This document shows positions 17,659 through 27,978 of a stretch of 64,000 bases of DNA, piece by piece. This DNA comes from Rhizobium sp. Root482 (GTDB lineage Bacteria > Pseudomonadota > Alphaproteobacteria > Rhizobiales > Rhizobiaceae). Made by a program: the position numbers and the translations under genes. The notes below the pieces were generated by a model. That model made no database searches. It was given only the letters and a program-made list of their open reading frames with translations, and was not told where the DNA came from. Each line of letters begins with the position of its first letter. Position 1 is the first letter of the stretch. The stretch spans positions 248,861 through 312,860 of the forward strand of contig NZ_LMFA01000012.1 in the NCBI RefSeq assembly GCF_001426565.1, read 5' to 3'.

Positions 17659-17756
17659 TGATTTATTCGACAGTAGATCGAGACGAAGAAACTGTCAAGC
17701 GGAGGCGGCCGCTGGTGGAAGCGTTTTCTACGGAGAATGGCTCGGCTGGCGTGTGG

Positions 17757-18266
17757 TCAGCGCATCAGGTTTTCGATCGGAAAAATCGCGCAGGTTTCGG
17801 TGCCATGCGCCAGGAGCTTGCCGTTCCTGTCCTTCAGCGACGCCTCGGAGGTCGCCAGGGTGCGGCCGCGATGAACAACCCTACCCTCGCAGAAGACCTC
17901 GCCCATGCCGGGCAGCAGCGGGCGCACCAGATTGACCTTGAATTCCACCGTCGTATAGGCCTCGCCCGGTTTCAGCGTCGTCATCACGGCGGATCCAAGG
18001 GCCGAATCCATGATCGTCGCCGCCCAGCCGCCATGCACGGTGCCGAGCGGATTGAGATGTTCGTCCGTCGGCAGGCCGCGGAACACCACCCGTCCCTCCT
18101 CGACCTCATCAAGGCCGAACCTCAAGGTCGCGCTCATCGACGGTGCCGGATGGATGCCGGCCATGAGATCGAGCATGGCCTTCAGCCCTCCGTCGCGCGC
18201 GAGCGCTGCCAAAGGGACGGTGCCGATGCCCGAGACGGTCATTCCGGGATAGATTTCGACGGTCAT
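17757..18266 (-). CDS. PaaI family thioesterase (hotdog fold)
   Basis: A 169-residue hotdog-fold protein. The PaaI signature is LGTVHGGW-x6-D, with H78, G79, G80 and D87 as the expected catalytic or binding positions. It hydrolyses acyl- or aryl-CoA thioesters; the substrate is unknown. Its start overlaps the recO stop by 4 bp (ATGA, 18263-18266), so it is translated with recO. Confidence 0.88.
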   Translation of the reverse strand: MTVEIYPGMTVSGIGTVPLAALARDGGLKAMLDLMAGIHPAPSMSATLRFGLDEVEEGRVVFRGLPTDEHLNPLGTVHGGWAATIMDSALGSAVMTTLKPGEAYTTVEFKVNLVRPLLPGMGEVFCEGRVVHRGRTLATSEASLKDRNGKLLAHGTETCAIFPIENLMR

Positions 18267-19027
18267 TCTTTGGGGATTCCCTGTGGCTGGTCGGCCGCGT
18301 CCTTGGGCTTGAGCGCCTTCAGCGCCGCCTGAACAAAACCGTCGCGGGCGGTCGACAGATCGATGCCGCGCGGCTCACAGACATGCCGGTGGAGGAAGAA
18401 GGCCGTCATGCGGAAGGCGGCAAGCAGGCTGTCGTAATCGGCAGCGCCGCCTTGCGCGAGAAAGCTCGGCAGGGCCAGCATCCGGTCGGCATAGGGCGCG
18501 CCGGCCACACGGCTGACGGCGCGACCCGATTTCGGCGAGACATAGGCGAGGTCGTCGCGCGTCCCGGTCGCCACGCATTCGGCAAGATCGAGCCCGAAGC
18601 CGAGATCGTTGAGCACCGCAATCTCGAACCGAACGAAGAGTTCGCCCGCATCGCTGGGATCGTGCAGGTTTTCGAGAATGACGTCGAGCGCCTCGTAGAG
18701 ATGGGGATGCGGATCGCGTTCCGGCAACAGCCTGAGCAGCGCGCCCATGGCCTGGACGCCGTAGACCGAGGTTGCCGCCTCCATCAGCCGGGCGGCGCGA
18801 AGGCGGACAGGCTCCATCTTGAACTCGCCGAGATGCTCGTCCAGCCGCGCGCGCCAGGTCAGTTCCACCTCGTTTCCCGGCTGCAGCACCGGCTGCATCG
18901 ACCGCGACCGGCCGCCGCGCACCAATCCGAGATGGCGCCCGTGTTCGAACGTCATCACCTCGGCGACGACGGAGGTTTCGCCGTGGCGCCGGACGCCGAT
19001 GATGATGGCCTTGTCGCTCCATTGCAT
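18263..19027 (-). CDS. recO: DNA repair protein RecO
   Basis: A 254-residue RecO, which loads RecA onto SSB-coated DNA in the RecFOR pathway. The N terminus ([19 protein letters not shown], then GLVRGGRSR) is the RecO OB fold. The helical C-terminal half ([30 protein letters not shown]) fits too. In many rhizobia recO follows era; here era is 19 kb away. The gene is followed directly by the overlapping thioesterase. The ATG at 19027 is the first start after the gap to the large Sel1 gene. Confidence 0.93.
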   Translation of the reverse strand: MQWSDKAIIIGVRRHGETSVVAEVMTFEHGRHLGLVRGGRSRSMQPVLQPGNEVELTWRARLDEHLGEFKMEPVRLRAARLMEAATSVYGVQAMGALLRLLPERDPHPHLYEALDVILENLHDPSDAGELFVRFEIAVLNDLGFGLDLAECVATGTRDDLAYVSPKSGRAVSRVAGAPYADRMLALPSFLAQGGAADYDSLLAAFRMTAFFLHRHVCEPRGIDLSTARDGFVQAALKALKPKDAADQPQGIPKE

Positions 19028-19119
19028 GGGACAAGCATATAGCCGTGGTGCCGGGCCGCCACAAGTTCGCAGGCTGGCCTGTCGTCCTGGCGCCCTTCCG
19101 GACCGACCCTGACAGACCG

Positions 19120-22062
19120 TCAGGAGCCGGTTTCGCGCATGAATTCGACAAAGACGTTGCGCGCCGGCCAGCTGAGCGGGCCGGTCCTGCAGGGCTCCGC
19201 CCTGTCGCGCTGGTCGCAGAACCGGTTGAATGCCCGGATCGTCTGACTGGTCAGCACGCCGTTCAATCGGCCATCGTAGAAACCTGCGCCCTTGAGGCCA
19301 TCCTGCAGCACGTAGACATAGGCGTTCCCATTGGCACCGGCGAGGCGGCTGACCAGCGTCGCCCGCGCGGCGGGCTGCAGGCTCTCGGCCTTTTGCGCGA
19401 CGGCCCGGTAATCCTCCACCGAAGACGCCGTGGACGCCTCGATCAGCAGTTCCTCGCCTTCGCGCTCCTCCTGCGGAATCAGGCTCGCAACGCTCGCAAG
19501 CGTTGCTTTGGCGAGCCGAATATCGCGGCGGACATCATCGCCCCTCCCCTGCACATAGAGCTGGATGAGCGTGGACGCCGCCTGAGCATCGCCCTTGGCA
19601 CTCGCCGTCTTCAATATGTCGATGGCGCCGGCGGGGTTCCGGGCGATGCCGGTTCCGTTGAACATGGCATTGGCAAGCGCCGAGGCAATATTGGGGGCAT
19701 TTTCGGCCTGCCCTCTGGCGATCAGCGCATGCGCCTGTACCTGCTGCGCCTTCGTTCCCGACAGGAGGACGCCAACGGCATTCGCAAGCGCTGTTTCACG
19801 CCCCGCGAGATAGGCTTGCTGGTAGAGATCGGCAGCCTTGGCGACGTCGCGCTGGACCAGCTTGCCTTCGCGATAGAGATTGGCGAGCCCCATCATCGCG
19901 CCGGCATCGCCGGCCGCCACGCCCTCCCGGTAGAAATCCACCGCCTTGGCCGGATCGAGCCCGAGCGTCTTGCCCTGCCGATGCAGGTCGCCGAGCCTTG
20001 CGGCTGCGTCCATCCGGCCGGCCTGCAGCGCACCGGCATAAAGTTCGGCGGATTTGTGCGCGTCCTTCGCCACCAGCTTGCCGTCACGATAGAGAGCGGC
20101 AAGGCCGGCCATGGCCCCCGCATCGCCGGCCGCCGCACCCTGTTCGTAGTAGTCGAGCGCCTTGTTCACGTCGAGGCCGGCCTCCTCGCCCTTCAGATAA
20201 AGAGCAGCCAGCGAGGATGCCGCCCAGCTGTTTCCGTCGGCAAGGACCTCCTGGTAAAGAGCAACGGCTTTCGGAATATCCTGTCCGACACCGATGCCGT
20301 TTGCATAAAGCGCAGCAAGGCCGGCCTTGGCACCGACATCGCCGGCCGCCACACCCTGTTCGTAATAATCGATGGCCTTCGACGGATCGAGGCCGAGGGC
20401 TTCGCCCTGGCGATAGAGATCGCCAAGCTTGGACGCCGCCCAGATATAGCCGCCCTCCAGACTTTCTTCGTAGAGCTTGACCGCTTTCGGGATATCCCGC
20501 TCCACCGATAGTCCCGCCGCATAGAGACCGGCAAGCCCCGCCTTGGCCGCCGCATCGCCGGTCGCGACGCCCTGCTCGTAATAGCCAAGTGCCCTGGCCG
20601 GATCGAGACCGAGCGTCTTGCCCTGCCGATACAGATCACCAAGCCGGGTGGCGGCATCAAGCCGGCCGGCCTGGAGTGCATCCTCGTAGAGCGCGACAGC
20701 CTTCTGCACATCCCTCTCGACCAGCTTGCCGTCACGATAGAGGCCGGCAAGGCCCATCATGGCGCCGGCATCGCCGGCCGCCATGCCCTGTTCGTAGTAA
20801 CCGACCGCCTTTGACGGATCGAGCCCGAGGCCCGCGCCCTGTCGATGGAGATCGCCGAGCTTTGCCGCCGACCAGATCGTGCCGGCAGCGAGGCTTTCTT
20901 CATAAAGTGCAACGGCCTTCGGGATATCGCGCTCGACGGTTGCACCGGTCGCATAGAGACCGGCCAGACCCGCCTTGGCACCGGCATCGCCGGCGGCGGC
21001 CGCCTGCTCGTAATAGCCAATCGCTCTGGATGGATCGAGGCCGAGGCTTTCGCCCTGGCGGTAGAGATCGCCCAGCCGGGCTGCGGCATCAAGCCGGCCG
21101 CCTCGCAGCGCTTGCTCATAGAGCGCGACGGCCTTCTGCACATCCCTTTCAACCAGCTTGCCGTCACGATAGACGCCCGCAAGGCCGATCATGGCGCCGG
21201 CATCGCCGGCCGCCACGCCCTGCTCATAATAGCCGCGGGCCTTCGAAGCATCGAGCCCCAGGCTTTCGCCCTGACGATAAAGATCGCCCAGCTTCGTCGC
21301 GACCCAGACCTGGCCAGCGGCGAGGCTTTCCTCGTAGAGCGCCACCGCCTTTGGTATATCCCGTTCCACGCCGCTTCCGTTCGCATAAAGCGCGGCCATG
21401 CCGGCCTTGGCACCGATATCTCCGCCTGCCAACGCCTGCTGGTAATAGCCGGCAGCCTTCGTCGGATCGAGGCCGAGGGCTTCGCCCTGGTGGTAGAGGT
21501 CGCCAAGCATGGTTGCCGCCCAGAGCTGACCTGCGGCAAGGCTTTCCTCATAAAGGGCGATGGCCTTCGGAATATCCCGTTTCACCGACAGACCGGCGGC
21601 ATAGAGACCGGCCAGGCCCGCCTTGCCGCCGGCATCGCCCGCCGCTATCGCCTGCTCGTAGTAGCCGAGCGCCTTGCCGGGATCGAGGCCGACAGCTGCA
21701 CCCTGACGATAAAGGTTGCCGAGCCTGGTGGCCGCGTCCGGGCGGTCCGCCTCGATCGCCTGTTCGTAGAGAACAACGGCCGTCTGAACATTCTTTTCAA
21801 CCAGTTTCCCGTCCCGATGGAGGTCGGCCATCATCATCATGGCGGCGGGATCACCGTTCTCTGCCATCTCGTTGATAGCCGAAACCGCGGCCTGAAGCTC
21901 CGCGCCCGGCTTGGCCGCCTTGACGATCGCAACAAACTGCTCGAACGCACTCGGCCCGGCGGCCGGCATGGCTGGCGCTGCCGCCTGTTGCGAGAAGGCA
22001 AATGTCGCCCCGGAGGCCGCCAGGGCAACCGCGCCGAAAAGTATGAATTTATAGCGGGACAT
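19120..22062 (-). CDS. large secreted Sel1-repeat protein with C-terminal peptidoglycan-binding-like domain
   Basis: A 980-residue protein. Residues 1-24 are a signal peptide (cut near Ser24). Residues about 65-890 are Sel1 (TPR-like) repeats, most of them in nine consecutive 72-residue double units (125-772). Near 912-949 a segment of the form [29 protein letters not shown] matches a peptidoglycan-binding-1 fold. Sel1 plus this domain is also the periplasmic layout of PodJ, and Sel1 proteins such as ExoR control exopolysaccharide in rhizobia. It probably sits in the periplasm as a scaffold or regulator. GGAGG lies 7 bp before the ATG. The gene follows the glycan operon after 237 bp that include an AT-rich likely promoter. 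Confidence 0.88.
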   Translation of the reverse strand: MSRYKFILFGAVALAASGATFAFSQQAAAPAMPAAGPSAFEQFVAIVKAAKPGAELQAAVSAINEMAENGDPAAMMMMADLHRDGKLVEKNVQTAVVLYEQAIEADRPDAATRLGNLYRQGAAVGLDPGKALGYYEQAIAAGDAGGKAGLAGLYAAGLSVKRDIPKAIALYEESLAAGQLWAATMLGDLYHQGEALGLDPTKAAGYYQQALAGGDIGAKAGMAALYANGSGVERDIPKAVALYEESLAAGQVWVATKLGDLYRQGESLGLDASKARGYYEQGVAAGDAGAMIGLAGVYRDGKLVERDVQKAVALYEQALRGGRLDAAARLGDLYRQGESLGLDPSRAIGYYEQAAAAGDAGAKAGLAGLYATGATVERDIPKAVALYEESLAAGTIWSAAKLGDLHRQGAGLGLDPSKAVGYYEQGMAAGDAGAMMGLAGLYRDGKLVERDVQKAVALYEDALQAGRLDAATRLGDLYRQGKTLGLDPARALGYYEQGVATGDAAAKAGLAGLYAAGLSVERDIPKAVKLYEESLEGGYIWAASKLGDLYRQGEALGLDPSKAIDYYEQGVAAGDVGAKAGLAALYANGIGVGQDIPKAVALYQEVLADGNSWAASSLAALYLKGEEAGLDVNKALDYYEQGAAAGDAGAMAGLAALYRDGKLVAKDAHKSAELYAGALQAGRMDAAARLGDLHRQGKTLGLDPAKAVDFYREGVAAGDAGAMMGLANLYREGKLVQRDVAKAADLYQQAYLAGRETALANAVGVLLSGTKAQQVQAHALIARGQAENAPNIASALANAMFNGTGIARNPAGAIDILKTASAKGDAQAASTLIQLYVQGRGDDVRRDIRLAKATLASVASLIPQEEREGEELLIEASTASSVEDYRAVAQKAESLQPAARATLVSRLAGANGNAYVYVLQDGLKGAGFYDGRLNGVLTSQTIRAFNRFCDQRDRAEPCRTGPLSWPARNVFVEFMRETGS
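19747..21690 (-). repeat. nine tandem 216-bp coding repeats inside the Sel1 gene
   Basis: Each unit encodes 72 residues: a first hairpin starting GLDPxKA-x2-YYEQ and a second starting with a variable linker and ending LGDLYRQG. The length is exact in all units compared. The second linkers come in two kinds: [22 protein letters not shown] (type A) and [20 protein letters not shown] (type B). DNA identity between units is high enough to suggest duplication or gene conversion. Confidence 0.85.
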
Positions 22063-22299
22063 GGAAAAACCTCCGGAATATAAAATTTCAAACAATGAAT
22101 TCGTGAAATGAAAAAACGATATTTATAATATGGCGGAAGCGTAAAACAGGCTTCCCGGATATTCTTCCGTCGCGCAAACAACGGCGCGCGCATCCAGGAT
22201 TGCGTCGCCGTATCACTCCAACGACAATGTCGTTGCACGCTTTCCCCGGCAGCGATTATGGGCAAACATTTTCCATGGCGCAAGCCATAACGCCCCGGC

Positions 22300-23394
22300 T
22301 CAGAGGTGCCGGTTTCGCAGAAACGCCACATAGTCTTCAACCATGCGGCCGATGGTGAACTTCCTCTCGACCAGGGCCCTGGCGCGCGTACCGGCCCGGC
22401 GGCACGCCTCGCGATCCATGTAGCGGGACAAGGCATGGAAGAAGGCATCGTCATCGCCTAGAGTAAACAGCGCGCCGTTGACGCCATTCTCGACCATTTC
22501 ATTGGCGCCGCCGACATCGCTCATGACCATGGGGATGCCACACGCCATGGCTTCGAGCGCGGCGAGAGAGAATGTTTCGGTAAAACTCGGCAAGACCGCC
22601 ACGTCGGTCAACCGCAGGAAGGGGCGGACATCCGTCTGCTTGCCGGCAAACTCGACATGATCCGTGAGGCCGAGCGTTTCGACCAAGGCCCGGATGTTCC
22701 CCCGGGTCGGCCCGTCGCCGACCAGCAGGACCCTGATCTCGTATCCGGCATCCACCAGGCGGCGGGCGACCCGGATCAGGGCGGAATGGTTCTTCTCCGG
22801 TCTGAACGCCGCGATCAGCGACAGGACGATGCAGCCCTCGCCAATCCCCGCCGCTTTCCTGGCGGCACAGATGTCTTGCGGCGAGGGAGGAGAAAAATAA
22901 TCTGTGTCCACGCCGTTGCGGATCGTGGCAGCGGGGCCGTCAAGCCCCTTGGCATGCCAGTAGGCTCTCTGGTTGGCACTGCAGAATATGGTGGTAAAGC
23001 CTTTGCTTATCCTGCCCAGAACGGTGAGTTTGAGTTTCTCCGAGAGCCGGTCGAGGATCGTGCTGTGGAAGATGAACACCACCTTGCGGCGGCGGAAATA
23101 TCGGCTCAGCGTGCCGACGAGGGCCGCCGACTGGTTGACGCAGACGAGCCTGTCGGCGCCAAGAGCGTTTAGCGTGCGCACCGCCCGCCGCCAGCCGAGA
23201 ATGTCGTGAAAACCGCCGCCACCGACCGAAACAACGCGCAGGCGATCGTCGATCACAAGGCTGGAATCGGCAGCCTGCGCATGGACGACGAGCGTCACGT
23301 CGAAGCCGGCCAGTATCAGATCCCGGGCAAGCCCGATCGTATGGATTTCCGCCCCTCCGGTACCCAGCGACCATATGTAGAACACGATCTTCAC
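22300..23394 (-). CDS. GT4 family glycosyltransferase
   Basis: A 364-residue GT-B enzyme. The N-terminal domain has the glycine-rich donor loop (WSLGTGGAEIH). The C-terminal Rossmann domain has LLVGDGPTR and the E-x7-E motif of retaining GT4 enzymes (FTETFSLAALEAMACGIP). It adds a sugar from a nucleotide donor to a lipid-linked glycan at the inner membrane; donor and acceptor are unknown. The start is the GTG at 23394, which overlaps the upstream stop as GTGA, so translation is coupled. It is the last gene of the minus-strand glycan operon. Confidence 0.88.
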   Translation of the reverse strand: MKIVFYIWSLGTGGAEIHTIGLARDLILAGFDVTLVVHAQAADSSLVIDDRLRVVSVGGGGFHDILGWRRAVRTLNALGADRLVCVNQSAALVGTLSRYFRRRKVVFIFHSTILDRLSEKLKLTVLGRISKGFTTIFCSANQRAYWHAKGLDGPAATIRNGVDTDYFSPPSPQDICAARKAAGIGEGCIVLSLIAAFRPEKNHSALIRVARRLVDAGYEIRVLLVGDGPTRGNIRALVETLGLTDHVEFAGKQTDVRPFLRLTDVAVLPSFTETFSLAALEAMACGIPMVMSDVGGANEMVENGVNGALFTLGDDDAFFHALSRYMDREACRRAGTRARALVERKFTIGRMVEDYVAFLRNRHL

Positions 23395-25919
23395 GCCCGG
23401 ACCTCCGGAGGTCCGACGATGGCCCGCCCGATCGTCTTCCAGTTCATCGATGAACCGGCCGTGCGCATGGCACCCTGGCTCAGCCTTTCCCATTCCAACG
23501 GGTCGGAAAGGATTTTCTCGAGAGCGCCAGCAAAGGCCGCCACGTCGGCGGGCGGCACGGCGATCCCGTTTTGGCCATCGATCACTTCGACGATCGCCCC
23601 CACCGCAGCGGTGACGACCGGTCGGCCATTGGCCATGGCGGCGGCGAGCACGCCGCTCTGCGTCGCCTCGTCATAGGGAAGCAGGACCACGACAGCATCC
23701 TGCATGGCGCTGATGACATCCTCGGGCGAAGCATAGCCCTCGTTGAACGCCACGAAGGACCGCGTTGCTGCAAAGGCCCGAACGAAGGCGGCTTCCGAAC
23801 CGTGGCCAACCACCGTCAGCCGAAACCCCTCGAGCTTCTCGGCCAGAAGATCGGCAACCGCATAAAGCGTCGGCAGGCCTTTATATTGCTCCAGCCTGCC
23901 GAAGAAGAGTATGTTTCCCGGCAGCGGCGACCGGAATTTTTCGGGCTCCAGGAGCGTGCCGTGATTGATGCAGATCACCGGCTTTTCCGGCGAAACGCTC
24001 TTCAAAAGTGCCTTGCGGCAATAGAGACCATGGACGACATAGCCCGTGGCGACCTTGCGCAGCATCCATCGCAAGCTTCGTTTCAGGCGCGAGATGGACG
24101 CGTCGGCGCCGGCATGCGGATCGGGATCGTGGACGATGAGGCGCAAGGGCGCGATCAGCCGGCAGGCGAAGGTCACCAATGCCGGCAGTGGCACAAGGGT
24201 TTCATGGGCGACGATCAGATCGGGGCGGAAGCGGCGAATGTCCATAAGGATGCGACCCGCCGACAGGATCTTGCCGAATGTCGATCGTCTCTCGTACCAG
24301 ACGATATTTTCCAGTCGTTGAACCGAGCCAACGACGGACGACGGTGCCTCCCGGACCAGCTTGTCGCGGTCGACGATCATCTGCGCAGGGTGGTCGTCGC
24401 CCAGCGCAAGGCACAGCCGGGCGGAATATTCGGCGAAATGAAACGACAGGATCGTTACCCGGGCGGGTTTCGCCGCGGATCGATGCATGCCCTGCTGGCG
24501 CCTTCCAATCATCTTCCCGCCGATCAGGATGACTGTCATGAACAGGCTATAGGCAATGGTGCCGAGGAAGAACGCGCCGATCGGCGGCAGATCGAACTCC
24601 AAGGCTGCTTGTCGCATCGCGGCGGCGACAAGCCAGGCGGGTACGGCGCCGATGAGATAAAGCGGAGCACGCGGCCAGTATCCATGCACGCTACGGACGG
24701 CAACCAGCCTGATGATGTTGACGAAACACAGGGACAGGCAGGTCGCGACCGCGACGCCCTCCGCTCCGCCGGTCGAGGCACCGATGAACACCGCCACCAG
24801 CAGGACGCCGCCGCCGGCGGCGGTCAATGCGCTTTCGAGCTTGTGGTGATGCGCCATCGAAAGCGCGTATCCGACAATACCCAGCACGCCGCCAGCCAGA
24901 TATCCGAAAGCCAGACTGGAGGCGGTCACCGCGCTGACCGTAAAGCCCTCGCCGAAAATCACATGAAGGTCCTGTCCGAAGACGGCAATTCCGCCGAACA
25001 GAAACAGGGAAACTGGAATTGCCCGCAGCGAGGCTTCGTCGATGAGATCCTTCAAGCCCATCCTGTCACCCGCCGCTGCGGCCGCCGCGACCTTGGCTCC
25101 CAGCCCCTGGCTGACGGCGAGCGTCAGGGATTGCACCGTCTGCGCGACGAAGCTCATCGCCGCATATCGTCCGACATCGCCGACGGAGACGAACAGGCCG
25201 AGAACCAACGTATCCGACGATCGCATCAGCCCGTAGAAGAAAATGCTGACCCCGAGCCACAGTGAGGTTTGAAAGAACTGGCGGAGTTCGGTCCGGCGCT
25301 CCTGAGGAGGACGCGTATCGGCCCCGCCGGCGATGCGGTTTTCGCTCATCGCATAGCCGAGCCATGTCAATGCGCCCGCGAAGATGGCGGCCGTCAGAAC
25401 CGCCTGGACATCGCCGTCAAGCACCAGAACCGCGGCCGTCAGCGCCAGGCGCAACAGAGGCTGGAAGAACAGGATCCACAGCATATAGGGTCGCATGTCG
25501 CCGATGACCCGCCCCAGCGAGAAGATCAGCATGGCATCGATCAGGAACGGGGCCGACAGGAGCGTGACGACCAGCGCCATTGCGAGGCCCGGCGCCCGAT
25601 AGGCATCCTCGAGCGCCGCCGCGCCGCCCATGAGCAGTACCAGGACCGTCACGAGGAACACGGCGAAGGCGGCCGTGCGGGCGAACCGCAACAACTGCGC
25701 CGGGCTGCGATTTTCCTGCACCGCCACCGACATGAACCGCTGCAGGCCGAGTTCCATGCCTAACGGCGCGATCATCAGGAAAAACTGCGCCGCCGTGCGG
25801 CTAAGCGCATAAATGCCGTATTGGTCGGGACCGAGGAAGCGGCCGACGAGGACGTTGAGCGCCATGCCGCACATCATGGTGAACAGCGAACCGGCCGCAT
25901 AGAGATAAGCCTGCCGCAT
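23391..25919 (-). CDS. fused oligosaccharide flippase (Wzx-like) and GT4 glycosyltransferase
   Basis: An uninterrupted frame of 842 residues. Residues 1-470 form a polytopic Wzx/MATE-type flippase (start AYLYAAGSLFTMMCGMALNV, then GRFLGPDQYGIYAL). After a short basic linker (472-487), residues 488-842 form a GT-B glycosyltransferase with ILFFGRLEQYKG, LTVVGHGSE, a GT4-like LPYDEATQSGVLAAAMANG and NGIAVPP. Flippases are normally about 400-500 residues and separate from transferases. The start at 25919 is one base after the upstream stop. An internal ATG at 24488 (M478) could in principle start a separate transferase, but only a weak ribosome site precedes it. Confidence 0.85.
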   Translation of the reverse strand: MRQAYLYAAGSLFTMMCGMALNVLVGRFLGPDQYGIYALSRTAAQFFLMIAPLGMELGLQRFMSVAVQENRSPAQLLRFARTAAFAVFLVTVLVLLMGGAAALEDAYRAPGLAMALVVTLLSAPFLIDAMLIFSLGRVIGDMRPYMLWILFFQPLLRLALTAAVLVLDGDVQAVLTAAIFAGALTWLGYAMSENRIAGGADTRPPQERRTELRQFFQTSLWLGVSIFFYGLMRSSDTLVLGLFVSVGDVGRYAAMSFVAQTVQSLTLAVSQGLGAKVAAAAAAGDRMGLKDLIDEASLRAIPVSLFLFGGIAVFGQDLHVIFGEGFTVSAVTASSLAFGYLAGGVLGIVGYALSMAHHHKLESALTAAGGGVLLVAVFIGASTGGAEGVAVATCLSLCFVNIIRLVAVRSVHGYWPRAPLYLIGAVPAWLVAAAMRQAALEFDLPPIGAFFLGTIAYSLFMTVILIGGKMIGRRQQGMHRSAAKPARVTILSFHFAEYSARLCLALGDDHPAQMIVDRDKLVREAPSSVVGSVQRLENIVWYERRSTFGKILSAGRILMDIRRFRPDLIVAHETLVPLPALVTFACRLIAPLRLIVHDPDPHAGADASISRLKRSLRWMLRKVATGYVVHGLYCRKALLKSVSPEKPVICINHGTLLEPEKFRSPLPGNILFFGRLEQYKGLPTLYAVADLLAEKLEGFRLTVVGHGSEAAFVRAFAATRSFVAFNEGYASPEDVISAMQDAVVVLLPYDEATQSGVLAAAMANGRPVVTAAVGAIVEVIDGQNGIAVPPADVAAFAGALEKILSDPLEWERLSQGAMRTAGSSMNWKTIGRAIVGPPEVRA

Positions 25920-25920
25920 C

Positions 25921-27234
25921 CTAAGGGCCGCCCTTGGCCGGGGCCGGGCTACGCGCCGCCGCTGCCCGTTTGAGCGCCATCGCGACAATGACGAGCGCGC
26001 AGGCGAACAGGCCATTGTTGGGCCGGAACGGCGAGGTTTCGGTCACGGCATTCAGGACCCACATCGAGAGAATGACGATCCCAAGCATCGCAAAGGACGG
26101 GACGCTCGTTTTCAGTTTCCAGAGCGCCGCAAAGCCGGACAGGACAAGGTAGGAGAAGGCGGCGAGGCCAAGGGCACCCAAGGTCAGGTAGAGTTCGAGA
26201 TATCCGCTATGGGCATCGACGACGGCCAGGCCGAAAGCATCCTGCAGGTGGCTGCCGATCGTGTAAAAATTGCCGAACCCCACGCCGTTGAGCCGGGGGG
26301 CGCCTTCATAGGCAAGCAGCCAGTTCCAGACCTGGGTGCGCCCGGTCAAGGTGAGTTCCCGTCCCGCCGCACCCAGGACGACATCGGCAATCTCGGCATA
26401 GAATACCAGGCCGAAGGGCATGGTGACGACCAAAAGGATCGACAGGAACATCCTGAGGGAAAGTGACAAGCGGATAAAGAAGAAAACCAGAATGGCGAAG
26501 ACAAGCTGGATATAGGCCGTTGCTGACCCCGACTTCACCAGGACGGTGACTGAAACCATGAGCAACGCCCCCCTCAGGAGACCGTTGCTGATGATCTCCC
26601 GGCGAGAAAGAACCGTCATCGCCAAATGCAGGGAAGCGACCTGCCCGAGAATGTTCTTGTGAATGAAGATACCCCGCCACAGGCCGGCATGAACGCTTTG
26701 CTTGAAATCGTCTGCATTGTGCTGGCCAAGGCTCGGGAAGAGCACGGCATTCACCAGCGACAGAACGACCGCGACGCTGACGGTCACATAGATCAGCCGG
26801 AGGGTTTCATCGACTGTCCGGCAGGTGATGAGAACGAGGCCAAAAAGCACGCAAATTCCCAGCTCGAAAGTGGCGCGCGCGGTCAGATAGGGCTCGCTCG
26901 ACCAGGCAACCGAGAAGAACGCGATCAGCAGAAAAGCAAAGAGCGGTGAAAGAGCCTTGATGTCCCCGATCTTCACCTTCTTGAAGAAAACGGCGACGGC
27001 AAGCAGGCAGAGCAACATTTTCAGGATCAGAAGATAGGACTTCCCGGCAGCGTCCCCTGAGGAGATTTCGTCCGCGCCCTTGAACAATTGCGGAAAGGGG
27101 TTGAAGGTCAGGAACAGCAGCAGCGAGAAGACGGTGTCCATCACCCGCCAGCGTGCCGTCGCCGGGGTCTTGACCGGGATTTTGGCCGGAATCTGGAAGG
27201 ACTGCAGGTCCGATTGTGTCGCACTGTCGGTCAT
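25921..27234 (-). CDS. O-antigen ligase / Wzy-type polymerase (ExoQ-like)
   Basis: A 437-residue membrane protein with about 11-12 hydrophobic segments after a polar N terminus of 30 residues. The periplasmic-loop motifs HAGLWRGIFIHKNILGQ, LTGRTQVWNW and DAHSGYLELYLTLG are typical of the O-antigen ligase domain family, and especially of ExoQ-type polymerases in rhizobial exopolysaccharide clusters. It would join flipped repeat units outside the inner membrane. Its start overlaps the FkbM stop (ATGA), and the fused flippase gene starts one base after its stop. Confidence 0.87.
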   Translation of the reverse strand: MTDSATQSDLQSFQIPAKIPVKTPATARWRVMDTVFSLLLFLTFNPFPQLFKGADEISSGDAAGKSYLLILKMLLCLLAVAVFFKKVKIGDIKALSPLFAFLLIAFFSVAWSSEPYLTARATFELGICVLFGLVLITCRTVDETLRLIYVTVSVAVVLSLVNAVLFPSLGQHNADDFKQSVHAGLWRGIFIHKNILGQVASLHLAMTVLSRREIISNGLLRGALLMVSVTVLVKSGSATAYIQLVFAILVFFFIRLSLSLRMFLSILLVVTMPFGLVFYAEIADVVLGAAGRELTLTGRTQVWNWLLAYEGAPRLNGVGFGNFYTIGSHLQDAFGLAVVDAHSGYLELYLTLGALGLAAFSYLVLSGFAALWKLKTSVPSFAMLGIVILSMWVLNAVTETSPFRPNNGLFACALVIVAMALKRAAAARSPAPAKGGP

Positions 27235-27965
27235 CGTTTCGGCAGGAACAGGAAATTGTTGTAATATTTCAGTTCCTGACGCTTGAACCGTTTGCCGGGA
27301 AAGACACCGAGGTCCGGTTGGTGGACCTGCTTGTCGAAGGCCGAGATCGGCGTCTGTTGGCCATCCTCGAAGAAGAAGCCTTCATATCCCCAACTCTCCA
27401 TCATCTGCCCCAAGGCTTCGACGGACCCCTTCCTGTGGCGTTCCTCGACTTCCACAAGAACGACCGGGCGGTGTTTTCCGATCGTCGCGCGAGCGCCCGA
27501 GAGAACGGCGTGTTCGTGGCCTTCCACGTCGATCTTGATGAATGAAGGTGCCAGATCGAAGGAATCGAGTGTCCTCAAGGGAACCTGCAAGGCGCGCGCC
27601 TGGCTGTCGATCTGCTCGAGCGACGCCCAGCCCGGCGCCTCGCCATTGGAGCCGACGGGTATCGAAAGCGTCCCCTCGCCGCCATGGTCCGACAATGCGA
27701 CGGCTTGGGTTTTCACCCGTGCGGGCAAACGGGAAAGAAAGCGCGCGAACATCGGGTTAGGCTCGAATGCGACGACCTCCGCGAAATGTCGGCTCATATG
27801 GTAGGAATAGGTGCCGTTGTTTGCGCCGATATCGACCGCAAGGGCTTTTCCCGATCCGTATCTCTTCAGGAGCCTCAGCTCCCATTCGCCGTCGCGCGTC
27901 AGCAACTGGCGAAAATAGTAGAGCCGCATCGCAACGAAAAACCGCAGATCCGCCCATGTTTGCAT
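27231..27965 (-). CDS. FkbM family methyltransferase
   Basis: A 244-residue SAM-dependent methyltransferase. DIGANNGTYS (45-54) is the SAM-binding loop, AFEPNP the acidic loop, and FIKIDVEGHE the FkbM hallmark. Members O-methylate sugars in polysaccharides and antibiotics, so this one probably methylates a sugar of the glycan. The ATG at 27965 lies 13 bp after the preceding glycosyltransferase; the longer open frame overlaps that gene and lacks family sequence. It overlaps the polymerase by 4 bp. Confidence 0.88.
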   Translation of the reverse strand: MQTWADLRFFVAMRLYYFRQLLTRDGEWELRLLKRYGSGKALAVDIGANNGTYSYHMSRHFAEVVAFEPNPMFARFLSRLPARVKTQAVALSDHGGEGTLSIPVGSNGEAPGWASLEQIDSQARALQVPLRTLDSFDLAPSFIKIDVEGHEHAVLSGARATIGKHRPVVLVEVEERHRKGSVEALGQMMESWGYEGFFFEDGQQTPISAFDKQVHQPDLGVFPGKRFKRQELKYYNNFLFLPKR

Positions 27966-27978
27966 GTTCTCTATCCCG

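Noticed and set aside
20589-22083. Long plus-strand frames opposite the Sel1-repeat gene
   Set aside because: The repeated coding sequence gives repeated open frames on the other strand; they follow the same 216-bp period and have no signal or domain.
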